64,000 nt of DNA from CAG-217 sp963605415 (GTDB lineage Bacteria; Bacillota; Clostridia; Oscillospirales; Acutalibacteraceae). A model generated the notes under the pieces. The model worked only from the letters and a program-made list of their open reading frames with translations. It had not been told where the DNA came from and ran no database searches. The stretch lies in contig CAVCUL010000003.1 of the NCBI GenBank assembly GCA_963605415.1, positions 115,610 through 179,609 of the forward strand, written 5' to 3'. How positions within the stretch are numbered: the stretch's first letter is position 1; every line of letters starts with the position of its first letter. Positions 26,502 to 35,641 of this stretch are shown one piece after another. The translations under genes and the position numbers were made by a program.

Positions 26502-27302
26502 ATGAAGATCGGATTTATCGGCTGCGGCAATATGGGCGGCGCTATTCTGCAAGGGATTTTACAGGGCGGAACACCAGCTGCTGACATTTACGTAGCAGAC
26601 CATAATACAGACGCTCTGCAACAAAAACTTGGTCATACAGGCGTGCAAATCTGCAATACCAATACGGAAGTGGCGGCGCTTTGTGAAACTGTCTTTTTGG
26701 CAGTTAAGCCTAATGTGCTGGCTGCTGTTTTGGCAGAGATCGACCCGATTTTAGCAAAGCGCACGGCCCTGCCCCTGCTGATCTCAATTGCGGCTGGCAA
26801 AAGCACCGCCTATTTGGAGGAGCAGCTGACTGTTCCCTGCCCGGTGGTACGGGTCATGCCCAATATCAACGCCATGGTGGGTGAAGCCATTAGTGCCGTT
26901 TGTGCCGGCAAGAACGCTACGGCGGAGCAGGCCAAAACCGTGTGTGACCTGATGGGGTGCACCGGCAAGGTGCTGGAATTGGACGAGCGTATGTTCCCCT
27001 TGTTCGGCGTACTGGGCGGCTGCTCCCCCGCTTTTGTGTATATGTTCATTGACGCCCTGGCCAGAGCCGGGGTCAAGCACGGGATGCGCAAAGAGCAGGC
27101 ACTGCAAATCGCCACCCAAAGTGTGCTGGGCAGCGCCAAAATGATCGCCGAGAGCAGCGACCACCCCTGGGAACTGGTAGACCGGGTGTGCTCCCCCGGC
27201 GGCACCACCATTGAGGGCGTGCTTTCCTTAAAGGCCGACGGCTTGGAAACCGCCGTGCAAAACGCCGTAGACGCTGCGGTGGAGAAAGACAGCAAATTAT
27301 AA
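26502..27302 (+). CDS. proC: Pyrroline-5-carboxylate reductase
   Basis: Catalyses the last step of proline synthesis, reducing pyrroline-5-carboxylate with NAD(P)H. The Rossmann motif GFIGCGNMGGAI is at the N-terminus. The C-terminal signature VCSPGGTTIEGV and the dimer domain (SVLGSAKMIAES) are present. The 266-residue length is standard, and a GGAGGT site precedes the ATG. Confidence 0.97.
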   Translation: MKIGFIGCGNMGGAILQGILQGGTPAADIYVADHNTDALQQKLGHTGVQICNTNTEVAALCETVFLAVKPNVLAAVLAEIDPILAKRTALPLLISIAAGKSTAYLEEQLTVPCPVVRVMPNINAMVGEAISAVCAGKNATAEQAKTVCDLMGCTGKVLELDERMFPLFGVLGGCSPAFVYMFIDALARAGVKHGMRKEQALQIATQSVLGSAKMIAESSDHPWELVDRVCSPGGTTIEGVLSLKADGLETAVQNAVDAAVEKDSKL

Positions 27303-27338
27303 AAAATCACCCGGTGCCCCCAAAGCGCCGGGTATTTT
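27301..27338. terminator. Bidirectional terminator between proC and metK
   Basis: ACCCGGTGC and GCGCCGGGT (27309-27333) form a stem flanked by an A run on the left and a T run on the right, so it can end proC rightward and metK leftward. A second, weaker hairpin (27349-27377) lies next to it. Confidence 0.75.
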
Positions 27339-27393
27339 TATGCAAAGGGAAGCCGCCGGAAAACCGACGGCTTTTTGATCGCTTATATTTTGC

Positions 27394-28572
27394 TTACAGG
27401 CAGGCTTTGATCTTGTCCACCATATCCAGCAGCTCCCAGGGCACATTCAGCTCCTCGCGGCCCATATGGCCGTAGGCAGCCAGCTGACGGTACATGGGAC
27501 GGCGCAGGTCCAGCCGCTCAATGATCGCGGAGGGGCGCAAGTCGAACACCTTGTTGATAATATCGCAAATCACATCATCGCTGACCTTGCCGGTGCCCTC
27601 GGTATCTACCATCACGGACACAGGCTTGGCAACACCGATGGCGTAAGCAAGTTCTACCTCGCACTTGTCAGCCAAGCCGGCAGCCACCAGATTCTTGGCC
27701 ACCCAGCGGGCAGCATAAGCTGCGCTGCGATCCACCTTTGTCGGGTCCTTACCGCTAAAGGCACCGCCGCCGTGGCGCGCATAGCCGCCGTATGTATCCA
27801 CAATGATCTTGCGCCCGGTCAGGCCGCTGTCGCCGTGGGGGCCGCCCACAACAAAGCGCCCGGTGGGGTTCACATAAAACACCGTGTTTTCGTCCATCAG
27901 TTCTGCCGGTACGGTGGTCTTGATCACCTTGTCGATAATATCCTGCCGCAGGGTCTCCAACTCCACATCGGCGCTGTGCTGGCTGGATACCACAACGGCG
28001 GTCACCTTCACCGGCTTGCCGTCGTCATATTCCACAGTCACCTGGGTCTTGCCGTCTGCATACAGATACGGCAGTGTGCCGTCCTCCCGCACTTGAGTCA
28101 GCTTCACAGCCAGTTTGTTGGCCAGGCTGATGGGCAGGGGCATCAACTCCGGGGTCTCGTTGCAGGCATAGCCGAACATCATACCCTGGTCGCCGGCGCC
28201 ATTCAGGTTGTAGGCGTCCTCCTGATCGTGCTTTAACTCAAAGGATTTGTCCACGCCCATGGCAATATCCGGGCTTTGCTTATCCAGCGCAGTCAAAATG
28301 GCGCAGGTATTGCCGTTAAAGCCCTTCTTGTCGTCATCATAGCCAATGTCACAAATAATCTTGCGAGCAATGGCAGGAATATCCACCTGCGCTTTGGTGG
28401 TAATTTCGCCCATAATCAGCACCTGACCGGTAGTGCATGTGGTTTCACAGGCCACACGACTCATGGGATCCTGCTCCAGCATAGCGTCCAGAATGCCATC
28501 GGAAATCTGGTCACAAATCTTGTCTGGATGGCCCTTGGTCACGGACTCACTGGTAAATAAATGTTTAGACAT
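27394..28572 (-). CDS. metK: S-adenosylmethionine synthetase
   Basis: Makes SAM from methionine and ATP. The ATG at 28572 (MSKHLFTSESVTKGHPDK, 392 residues) has a GGAGGG site and the family start. ATP and metal motifs GAGDQGMMFGYA and GGGAFSGKDPTKVDRS are present. A longer open frame extends through the riboswitch leader and is not real. Expression is under a SAM-I riboswitch, giving direct product feedback. Confidence 0.98.
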   Translation of the reverse strand: MSKHLFTSESVTKGHPDKICDQISDGILDAMLEQDPMSRVACETTCTTGQVLIMGEITTKAQVDIPAIARKIICDIGYDDDKKGFNGNTCAILTALDKQSPDIAMGVDKSFELKHDQEDAYNLNGAGDQGMMFGYACNETPELMPLPISLANKLAVKLTQVREDGTLPYLYADGKTQVTVEYDDGKPVKVTAVVVSSQHSADVELETLRQDIIDKVIKTTVPAELMDENTVFYVNPTGRFVVGGPHGDSGLTGRKIIVDTYGGYARHGGGAFSGKDPTKVDRSAAYAARWVAKNLVAAGLADKCEVELAYAIGVAKPVSVMVDTEGTGKVSDDVICDIINKVFDLRPSAIIERLDLRRPMYRQLAAYGHMGREELNVPWELLDMVDKIKACL

Positions 28573-28590
28573 TGTCTTCCCTCCTATTAG

Positions 28591-28732
28591 GAAAAAATAA
28601 AAAAGGCATACACCGAGTGTATGCGATATGCTCCTCATCACTCGGATTTGAACCGCAGGTTTTAGCACCTTACCAAAGCAGGTTGCTGTGGTGTCAGCGG
28701 GCCTGTTCCCTCGACCACTCTCGATAAAGTCT
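28591..28732 (-). promoter_or_regulatory. SAM-I (S-box) riboswitch with terminator
   Basis: On the minus strand the leader contains the S-box hallmarks in order: TTATCGAGAGTGGTCGAGGG, GACACCACAGCAACC, GGTGCTAAAACCTGC and GATGAG. An intrinsic terminator follows (GCATACAC/GTGTATGC stem, 28605-28623, then a T-rich tail). SAM binding should favour the terminator and shut off metK. Confidence 0.96.
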
Positions 28733-28747
28733 ATTGAGTTTAGAGAT

Positions 28748-28776
28748 ACTATACTCCAATCCCCTAAAAAAGTCAA
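28748..28776 (-). promoter_or_regulatory. Promoter of metK leader
   Basis: Minus-strand TTGACT (28776-28771), 17 bases, TATAGT (28753-28748), placed immediately before the riboswitch aptamer. Confidence 0.85.
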
Positions 28777-28885
28777 TACCTACCACAGGTTTTTCAAAAA
28801 ATTCATTTGCACGATTTATGGGCATATTGCACAAAAATGGCCACCATTTTTTGGCACTTAAATTGAAGGTTGTGATATTTGTCCG

Positions 28886-28914
28886 TTGCTTTTTATTTAT
28901 ATTTTGTTTATAAT
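28886..28914 (+). promoter_or_regulatory. Promoter of the SDR/zinc-ribbon gene
   Basis: TTGCTT (28886-28891), 17 bases, and a perfect TATAAT (28909-28914), 40 bases before the start codon, which has a strong AAGGAGG site. Confidence 0.8.
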
Positions 28915-28953
28915 ATTAGTCGTAATTGTCCATGTGTTAAGGAGGTTAAACAA

Positions 28954-30516
28954 ATGGCAAAAAAGACAGTCTTTATTACCGGCGGTACCGGTAACATGGG
29001 TTGGGCCGCTGTGCAGGAAATGCTCAAGAAGCCCAGCGAGATCAACATCAAGATGCTGGCTCGTAAAAGCCCGAAGAACGAGGAGAAGCTTAAGGGCCTG
29101 ATGGCCAAGCCCAATGTAAAGGTAGTTTGGGGCGATCTTTGTGATTATGACGCAATTCTGGAGGGCGTGACCGGTGCGGATTATGTGCTGCATGTAGGCG
29201 GCATGGTATCCCCTGCCGCTGACTGGAAGCCGTACAGAACCCAGAAAACTAACATCGGCGCTGCCCAGAACATCTGCAAAGCCGTGCTGGCACAGCCCAA
29301 TGCAGACGATATTAAGGTCTGCTACATCGGCACCGTTGCCGAGACCGGCGACCGTAATTATCCCATTCACTGGGGTCGCTGCGGCGATCCCATCAAGGTT
29401 TCCATCTATGACCACTATGCTGTATCTAAGGTAGTCGCCGAGCGCACCTTTGTTGAGAGCGGTATTAAGAACTGGGTGGTTATGCGCCAGAGCGGTATCC
29501 TCTATCCCAATATTCTGAAGAATATGGATCCCATTATGTTCCATGTGCCGATCAACGGCGTGCTGGAGTGGTGCACCGTGGAGGACAGCGGCCGTCTGAT
29601 GTGCAACCTGGTTACTGAGGACGCTGCCGGTCACCTGGGCGCCGACTTCTGGAACCACTTCTACAACATCGGCTCCGGTAAGGAATATCGTATCTCCAAC
29701 TATGAGTTTGAGCACCTGTTGCTGGGCACCCTGGGTCTTGCCGGTCCGGAGAAGCTGTTTGACGCCAACTGGTTTATTCTCAAGAACTTCCACGGTCAGT
29801 TCTACGCTGACGGTGACAAACTGGAGGAATACCTGCACTTCCGTGAGAACCTGCCCATCCAGGATTACTTTAACCGTCTGGCCGATCATGTAGAGTTCTA
29901 CTTCAAGATCCCCCGCTACCTGCCCAAGAACGCCGTGGCTGCCTGTGCAAAGCCCTTCATGAAGAAGATCGCTTCCACCAAGGACTTCGGTACCCTGGAC
30001 TGGGTAGCTACCAAGAACCAGACCCGCCTGTCTGCTTACTATGGCACTTACGAGGATTGGGCCAAGATTCCTGCCAAGTGGGAAGATGTTGAGATCATCA
30101 AGTTCAACAAGGACTCCAGCGATGCAGAGAACTACAAGCTGGATCACGGCTATGACGAGAGCAAGCCTGAGTCTGAGTTGGATATTGAGGATATGAAGCA
30201 GGCGGCTAAATTCCGCGGCGGCGAGTGCCTGAGCACTTCTATGAAGAAGGGCGATATGGCCACCAAACTGAAGTGGAAATGTGGCTACTGCGGCGCTGAG
30301 TTTGAGGCCAGCCCCGCGCTGATCCTGCTGGGTGGTCACTGGTGCCCCGAGTGCTACATCCCCCAGAAGAAGTGGGATTACGACAACATCGCAAAGACCA
30401 ATCCGTTCTTTGCCCAGGTTTGGTATCCCAACCACACCAAGGACGAGTGCAATGTGTACAACTTCGATGACCTGTTCCAGGTGAACGGTGTGAAGTGGGA
30501 CGACATCAAGCACTAA
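28954..30516 (+). CDS. NAD-dependent epimerase/dehydratase-like protein with C-terminal zinc ribbon
   Basis: The N-terminal half is an extended short-chain dehydrogenase: the Rossmann loop is TGGTGNMG (9-16), the conserved Asp region is WGDLCDYDAI, and the catalytic YxxxK is YAVSK. The rest departs from ordinary epimerases. It continues through a long helical region (about 260-420) and ends in a four-cysteine zinc ribbon (CGYCG, then CPEC) followed by a conserved-looking tail. Total 520 residues. ATG at 28954 is fixed by AAGGAGG; a longer frame to 28879 is rejected. Clean codon use and a strong promoter suggest high expression. The substrate is unknown. Confidence 0.85.
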   Translation: MAKKTVFITGGTGNMGWAAVQEMLKKPSEINIKMLARKSPKNEEKLKGLMAKPNVKVVWGDLCDYDAILEGVTGADYVLHVGGMVSPAADWKPYRTQKTNIGAAQNICKAVLAQPNADDIKVCYIGTVAETGDRNYPIHWGRCGDPIKVSIYDHYAVSKVVAERTFVESGIKNWVVMRQSGILYPNILKNMDPIMFHVPINGVLEWCTVEDSGRLMCNLVTEDAAGHLGADFWNHFYNIGSGKEYRISNYEFEHLLLGTLGLAGPEKLFDANWFILKNFHGQFYADGDKLEEYLHFRENLPIQDYFNRLADHVEFYFKIPRYLPKNAVAACAKPFMKKIASTKDFGTLDWVATKNQTRLSAYYGTYEDWAKIPAKWEDVEIIKFNKDSSDAENYKLDHGYDESKPESELDIEDMKQAAKFRGGECLSTSMKKGDMATKLKWKCGYCGAEFEASPALILLGGHWCPECYIPQKKWDYDNIAKTNPFFAQVWYPNHTKDECNVYNFDDLFQVNGVKWDDIKH

Positions 30517-30534
30517 GCCTACATAAAACCAAAG

Positions 30535-30566
30535 AAGCGCTCCGAACCATCGGAGCGCTTGTTTTA
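30535..30566 (+). terminator. Terminator after the SDR gene
   Basis: AAGCGCTCCG and CGGAGCGCTT form a perfect 10-bp stem (30535-30544 and 30551-30560) followed by a short T-rich tail. Confidence 0.85.
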
Positions 30567-30577
30567 TATATAGATAT

Positions 30578-30612
30578 AGAAAAAGCCGCAGGAATATTCC
30601 TGCGGCTTTCGC
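30578..30612 (-). terminator. Terminator after the first ABC exporter operon
   Basis: A perfect 12-bp stem (30582-30593 and 30598-30609, AAAGCCGCAGGA and complement) with a four-base loop. The minus-strand side continues into a T-rich tail; it may act in both directions. Confidence 0.8.
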
Positions 30613-30634
30613 AGAATTCCATTGATTTACCCAT

Positions 30635-32389
30635 TCACGCCAACTGATCTGTCTCCGGGAACTGGGAATTGTACAAATGATAATAGAAATCTTTATCCGC
30701 CAGCAAAGAGGCGTGAGTGCCCTGCTCAATAATGGTGCCGTCCTTCATCACCAGGATCAGGTCGGCGCCCTTAATGGTGGACAACCGATGGGCAACGATA
30801 AAGGAAGTGCGCCCCTCCATCAGGGTCAGGAACGCTTGCTGAATTTTCATCTCCGTGGTGGTATCAATGGAGGAAGTAGCCTCATCCAGAATTAGCACCG
30901 ACGGATCGCACAGCATAATGCGCGCAATGCAAAGCAGCTGTTTTTGTCCCTGGGACAGGCTGCCGCCGTCCTCGCCGATCTTGGTATAATACCCCTCCGG
31001 CAAACGCTGGATAAAGCTGTGGGCATGGGCTTTCTTGGCCGCTGCCACCACGGCATCATAATCCGCACCGGGATTGCCCATACGGATATTGTCTAAGATG
31101 GTGCCGCTCTTCAGCCAAGTATCTTGCAGCACCATACCAAAGTTCTTGCGCAGGGCTTTGCGGCCTATTTGCTGCACCGGGGTGCCGTCTATGGTAATCT
31201 GCCCGCCCTGCACATCGTAAAAGCGCATAAGCAGATTGATCAGCGTGGTCTTGCCGCAGCCGGTAGGGCCGACAATGGCCACGCGCATACCCGGCTTTAC
31301 ATCCACGGATAGGTCCTCAATCAGCTTGCGATCCGGCAGGTAAGAGAAGCGAATATGCTGCAACTGCACTTTGCCGTCCAAATGCGTAGGCTGCAACGCG
31401 CCCTCCGGGTCTGCCGGCACCGGCTCCTCCTCAATGAATTCCATAATCCGCGCGGCGCAGGCCAGTGCGTTTTGGAACTCCGTCACCACGGAGCTGATGT
31501 CATTAAAGGGCTTGGTGTACTGGTTGGCATACGACAAAAAGCAAGAGAGCATACCCACGGAGATATTGCCCCGAATGGCGATCATGGCGCCAAACAGCGC
31601 CACCGCCGCGTACACAATGCTGTTCACAAACCGGGTGGCCGGGTTGGTGATGGAAGAGAAGAATGTGGCTCGCATGGAATACTTAGCCAGCCGATCATTG
31701 ATCTCATCAAACTGCTCTTGATTGTCCGCCTCTTTGGAATAAGCGGTCACCACCTTTTGGTTGGTGATCATCTCGTCAATAAAGCCGGTCTGCTCCCCGC
31801 GAACGGCGCTTTGCTTTTGGAACATAGCGTAAGTCTTTTTCGCAATAAACCGGGCGATAAAGAAGGACAGGGGCGTGACAACGACCACCACCAGGGTGAT
31901 CCACACATTGATGGACAGCATAAACGCCAAGGTGCCGATAATGGTCACCACGCCGGTAAACAGCTGAGAAAAGCCCATCAGCAGTCCGTCGGCGAACTGG
32001 TCCGCGTCGCTGATGACCCGGGAGACCACATCCCCCTGGGAGTGGCTGTCCAAGTAAGAGAACGGCAGCACCAGCAGCTTATCAAACGCCCGGGCACGCA
32101 TATCCCGCACCACATTATAGGTGATCTTGTTGTTGAGCATATTCATCACCCACTGCATAGCGCCTACGCACAGCAGCATGACCACCACAGTGATCAGGTG
32201 GCGGGCAACAGCGGCAAAGTCCACCTGCCCCGGGCCGATGATGGCGTCAATGGCGTAGCCGATACGAATAGGCACATACAGGGTCAGCACCACCGACCCG
32301 CCGGCCAGCAGTACAGACAAAAACAGCAGGTACTTATAGTGACCGATATAGCCAAAAATCTTCTTCAAAGTAGAGGTGTTCTTTTTCAT
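30635..32389 (-). CDS. ABC exporter, catalytic half-transporter (heterodimer partner 1)
   Basis: A full half-transporter of 584 residues: six membrane helices (residues about 20-320) then a nucleotide-binding domain. Walker A is VGPTGCGKTT, the signature LSQGQKQ, and Walker B with the catalytic Glu is LILDEATSSID. It overlaps the upstream partner gene as ATGA. Because that partner has a degenerate Walker B, the pair is likely a heterodimeric exporter (BmrC/D or TM287/288 type) moving drugs, lipids or peptides. The ATG at 32389 (MKKNTSTLKKIF) follows an AGGAGGTG site; a longer frame lacks homology. A terminator follows. Confidence 0.93.
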   Translation of the reverse strand: MKKNTSTLKKIFGYIGHYKYLLFLSVLLAGGSVVLTLYVPIRIGYAIDAIIGPGQVDFAAVARHLITVVVMLLCVGAMQWVMNMLNNKITYNVVRDMRARAFDKLLVLPFSYLDSHSQGDVVSRVISDADQFADGLLMGFSQLFTGVVTIIGTLAFMLSINVWITLVVVVVTPLSFFIARFIAKKTYAMFQKQSAVRGEQTGFIDEMITNQKVVTAYSKEADNQEQFDEINDRLAKYSMRATFFSSITNPATRFVNSIVYAAVALFGAMIAIRGNISVGMLSCFLSYANQYTKPFNDISSVVTEFQNALACAARIMEFIEEEPVPADPEGALQPTHLDGKVQLQHIRFSYLPDRKLIEDLSVDVKPGMRVAIVGPTGCGKTTLINLLMRFYDVQGGQITIDGTPVQQIGRKALRKNFGMVLQDTWLKSGTILDNIRMGNPGADYDAVVAAAKKAHAHSFIQRLPEGYYTKIGEDGGSLSQGQKQLLCIARIMLCDPSVLILDEATSSIDTTTEMKIQQAFLTLMEGRTSFIVAHRLSTIKGADLILVMKDGTIIEQGTHASLLADKDFYYHLYNSQFPETDQLA

Positions 32390-34119
32390 GCGCCGGTCAC
32401 CTCCTCGCTGAATTGAGAATGATAAATTTCGCCATACGCCGGGCAATGCGCCAAAAGCTCTTTGTGGGTCCCGGTGCCTACCAGGCGCCCGTCCTCCAAC
32501 ACCAAGATTTGGTCGGCACACATCACGGAGCTGGCCCGCTGGGAGACGATAAACAGCGTAGGCTTATAAGGCAGCGCCAAAATGGCCTTGCGCATAGCAG
32601 CCTCTGTTGCATAATCCAGGGCAGAGGACGAGTCGTCCAGCACCAGGATCTGCGGTTTGCGCACCAGCGCCCGCGCCACAGACAGCCGCTGCTTTTGCCC
32701 GCCGGAGAAGTTGGCGCCGTTTTGCTCCACAGGGGCGTCCAGACCGCCTTTATCCTCCACAATATCCAGCACCTGCGCCGTGCTTAGGGCAGCGCGCAAA
32801 TCATCGTCTGTGGCGCTATCGTCGCCCCACAGCAGATTACTGCGCACCGTACCTTGGAACAGCACTGCCTTTTGCTGCACATAGCCGATCCAGTGGCGCA
32901 GGTCCTCGTCGTTATACGCGCAAACATTCTTGCCAAAAACGGACACCTGCCCGTCCTTTATATCATAAAAATGCGGAATCAGGGACACCAGGCTGCTTTT
33001 ACCGCTGCCGGTGCCGCCGATAATGCCCACGACGCTGCCCTGGGGCACGGCAAAGGAAATGTGCTCCAGGGACGGCTCGCCGGCGTTCTTGTACTGCAAG
33101 GTCACATCGTCAAAGGCAACGGCCACATTGCTGTCCCCCGCCTTGCCATCATCGGTATGCTTTAATGTGGGTTCCAGCTGCAATACGCCCTGAATACGAG
33201 AAGCGCAGGCCAGCGCCTTGGTGATGGTGATAATCATATTGGCCAGCTTCAAAAGTTCTACTAAAATCTGGCTCATATAGTTATAGAGCGCCACCACCTG
33301 GCCCTGGGTCAGGTCGCCCAGGCTCACCCGCACAGCGCCGGTATGGATCAGCACCACGATCCCGGCGTTGATGAGAATGTAGGTCAGCGGGTTTAACAGC
33401 GCTGAAAGGCGGCCCACGCTGCGCTGCAAGTGGGAGAGCATCTCATTGCGCTTATTAAAGTTGGCCTGCTCCGCGTCCTCCGCCGCAAAGGCACGGATCA
33501 CACGGGCACCGGCATAATTCTCTCTGGTGGTCAGGGTCACACCGTCCAGCTGGCGCTGCACATTCTTGTACCCGGGCATGGTCAGCCCCATAATGCCAAA
33601 CACCACCAGGGACAGCGCGGCGATCACCACAACAAAGATCAGCGCACAACGCACATCAATGGTAAAGGCCATCACCATAGCGCCCAGCACAATAAAGGGA
33701 GAGCGCAAAAACAGACGCAGCGCCAGGTTTACACCGTTTTGCACCTGGGTCACATCATTGGTCATTCGGGTGATCAGCGAGGAGCGCCCCAGCGTGTCCA
33801 ACTCTGAAAAGCTCAGGCTCTGAATTTTGCCAAACAGGCTGCTGCGCAGCTCCTTGCCAAAGCCGGTAGCTGCCCGGGCGGCAAAGAACTGGGCAGTAAT
33901 GGCCATCACCATACCCACCACGGCAAAGCCCACCAGCAAGGCGCAGTTTTGGTAGATCACGGCCTTGTTGCCCGGCCGAATACCGCTGTCAATGATCCGG
34001 GCCACCACCAGCGGCACGATCAGTTCAAAGGTCGCTTCCAGCAGCTTAAACAGCGGCGCAAAGAAGGACTCTTTCTTATAATGCTTCAAATAGACCAACA
34101 AGTCTTTCAGCGTTCTCAC
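32386..34119 (-). CDS. ABC exporter, degenerate-site half-transporter (heterodimer partner 2)
   Basis: A 577-residue half-transporter with an N-terminal six-helix domain and C-terminal ATPase. Walker A is IGGTGSGKSS and the signature FSGGQKQR. In Walker B the catalytic Glu is replaced by Asp (LVLDDSSSALD), the hallmark of the inactive site in heterodimeric exporters. The start is a GTG (34119) directly behind AGGAGG, an unusually short spacing; a start a few codons downstream is possible. A consensus promoter lies about 50 bases upstream. Confidence 0.92.
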   Translation of the reverse strand: MRTLKDLLVYLKHYKKESFFAPLFKLLEATFELIVPLVVARIIDSGIRPGNKAVIYQNCALLVGFAVVGMVMAITAQFFAARAATGFGKELRSSLFGKIQSLSFSELDTLGRSSLITRMTNDVTQVQNGVNLALRLFLRSPFIVLGAMVMAFTIDVRCALIFVVVIAALSLVVFGIMGLTMPGYKNVQRQLDGVTLTTRENYAGARVIRAFAAEDAEQANFNKRNEMLSHLQRSVGRLSALLNPLTYILINAGIVVLIHTGAVRVSLGDLTQGQVVALYNYMSQILVELLKLANMIITITKALACASRIQGVLQLEPTLKHTDDGKAGDSNVAVAFDDVTLQYKNAGEPSLEHISFAVPQGSVVGIIGGTGSGKSSLVSLIPHFYDIKDGQVSVFGKNVCAYNDEDLRHWIGYVQQKAVLFQGTVRSNLLWGDDSATDDDLRAALSTAQVLDIVEDKGGLDAPVEQNGANFSGGQKQRLSVARALVRKPQILVLDDSSSALDYATEAAMRKAILALPYKPTLFIVSQRASSVMCADQILVLEDGRLVGTGTHKELLAHCPAYGEIYHSQFSEEVTGA

Positions 34120-34170
34120 CCTCCTGTCTGCCCACCCGGGCAGCGCATATCATTTTGCAAATCGCTACTT

Positions 34171-34199
34171 ATTATAATTATTATTTGCCTTTCTGTCAA
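34171..34199 (-). promoter_or_regulatory. Promoter of the first ABC exporter operon
   Basis: Minus-strand TTGACA (34199-34194), 17 bases, TATAAT (34176-34171): both boxes match consensus exactly. Confidence 0.85.
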
Positions 34200-34205
34200 T
34201 AAACC

Positions 34206-34233
34206 TTGACAAATGCGGCCAAAGTGCTATGAT
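34206..34233 (+). promoter_or_regulatory. Promoter of the Gfo/Idh gene
   Basis: TTGACA (34206-34211), 16 bases, TATGAT (34228-34233). Its -35 box lies only 6 bases from the -35 of the divergent ABC promoter, so regulators bound here could affect both. Confidence 0.7.
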
Positions 34234-34258
34234 TATAAAAAAATGCGAGGTGATCTCA

Positions 34259-35572
34259 ATGGAAAACAAGCCGGTTACGGCCATTATCGTTGGCGCCGGG
34301 CACCGCGCCATGGTGTACAGCAAGCTGGCGCTGACCAACCCGGAGCTGCTGAAGATCGTGGGCGTGGCAGACCCGGACCCCATTCGGCGCAAAAAGTGCC
34401 GTGAGCTTTACGGCTTTGGCGAGGATATGTGCTTTGAAAATGCAGATGCGCTGGCTGCCAAGGGTAGACTGGCGGACGCCATCATCAACGGCACGATGGA
34501 CGAGGTGCATATCGAGACCTCCGTGCCCCTGCTGAACGCCGGGTACGATATGCTGCTGGAAAAGCCCTTTGCCGTGAATGAAGAAGAAATGCGCACCTTG
34601 GTGGACTGCGCCCGGCAGAACCACAGCAAGGTGATGATCTGCCATGTGCTGCGGTACACGCCGTTCTACTACGGCATTAAAGAGCGCGTTGCCGCCGGTG
34701 AGATCGGCGATATTATCAATATTCAGACCCTGGAACATGTGTCTTATCACCACTTGAGCACCTCTTTTGTGCGGGGCAAGTGGTCCAATAGCCAAAAGTG
34801 CCACACCAGTATGCTGCTGGCCAAGTGCTGCCACGATCTAGACATGATGATGTGGATGATGGCAGAGACCAAGCCCACCGCCGTCAGCTCCTTTGGCGGC
34901 AAGTTCCAGTTTAAGCCGGAGAATGCCCCGGCAGGCGCCGGCACCCGGTGCATGGTGGACTGCCCGCTGGTAGACACCTGCCGCTACTCCTGCAAGCGGC
35001 TGTACATTGACCACCCGGACCGCTGGTCCTTCTATGTGTGGGACAAGCTGGAGGGCATTGAGCACCCCACCATTGAGGACAAGATCAACTTACTCAAGGG
35101 CGACTCCCCTTACGGCCGCTGCATTTACAAGTGCGACAACGATGTGGTGGACCACCAGAGCGTGATGGTCCGGTTCACCAGCGGCGCCACCGGCACCCAC
35201 AATATGGTTGGCGGCTCCTCCGCGCCCCTGCGCCGCATTCACATCATCGGCACCAAGGGCGAAATTTACGGCAACTTTGAGGAGTCCAAGTTCTATGTGT
35301 CCAAGATCGACCCCTCCCCGGAGGCCCACAACGGCGAGTGCCAAATTGAAGAAGTGGACCTGAATGTACAGGGCGATATGGTGGGCGCTTACGGCGGTCA
35401 CGGCGGCGGCGACGAGCGACTGGCGGCGGACTTTGTGCAGTTCGTCCGCGGCGAAAAGCCCAGCCTGGCCTGCACCTCTATTTTTGACTCCGTAGCCGGT
35501 CACCTGTGCGTGTACCTGGCAGACGAGAGCCGCACCCACGGCGGCCAGCCGGTAGCGGTACATCTGGACTAA
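34259..35572 (+). CDS. Gfo/Idh/MocA family oxidoreductase
   Basis: An NAD(P)-dependent sugar or polyol dehydrogenase-like protein of 437 residues. The Rossmann loop appears as IVGAGHRA, and the family catalytic Lys-Pro as EKPFAVNEEE. The C-terminal alpha/beta domain includes NIQTLEHVSYHH. Two cysteine-containing segments (CMVDCPLVDTCRYSC, 220s) are unusual and could bind metal. The ATG at 34259 has a GAGGTGA site; a frame starting at 34229 is unlikely. Its substrate is not predictable; similar proteins often act on inositol or amino sugars. Confidence 0.9.
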   Translation: MENKPVTAIIVGAGHRAMVYSKLALTNPELLKIVGVADPDPIRRKKCRELYGFGEDMCFENADALAAKGRLADAIINGTMDEVHIETSVPLLNAGYDMLLEKPFAVNEEEMRTLVDCARQNHSKVMICHVLRYTPFYYGIKERVAAGEIGDIINIQTLEHVSYHHLSTSFVRGKWSNSQKCHTSMLLAKCCHDLDMMMWMMAETKPTAVSSFGGKFQFKPENAPAGAGTRCMVDCPLVDTCRYSCKRLYIDHPDRWSFYVWDKLEGIEHPTIEDKINLLKGDSPYGRCIYKCDNDVVDHQSVMVRFTSGATGTHNMVGGSSAPLRRIHIIGTKGEIYGNFEESKFYVSKIDPSPEAHNGECQIEEVDLNVQGDMVGAYGGHGGGDERLAADFVQFVRGEKPSLACTSIFDSVAGHLCVYLADESRTHGGQPVAVHLD

Positions 35573-35586
35573 AACAAAAATCCACA

Positions 35587-35622
35587 CAAAAAGCCGTCGG
35601 TCACAAGGACCGGCGGTTTTCA
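35587..35622. terminator. Bidirectional terminator
   Basis: AGCCGTCGGTC and GACCGGCGGTT (35591-35618) form an imperfect stem, with an A run on the left and T run on the right. It lies between the converging Gfo/Idh and radical-SAM genes. Confidence 0.65.
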
Positions 35623-35641
35623 TTATATATACAATTAACAG

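Noticed and set aside
28573..28776. N-terminal extension of the metK frame by 68 codons
   Set aside because: The stretch is the SAM-I riboswitch and its terminator; the family start and ribosome site are at 28572.
28897..30729. 610-codon minus-strand frame opposite the SDR gene
   Set aside because: Antisense shadow; the plus-strand gene has the promoter, ribosome site and clear domains.
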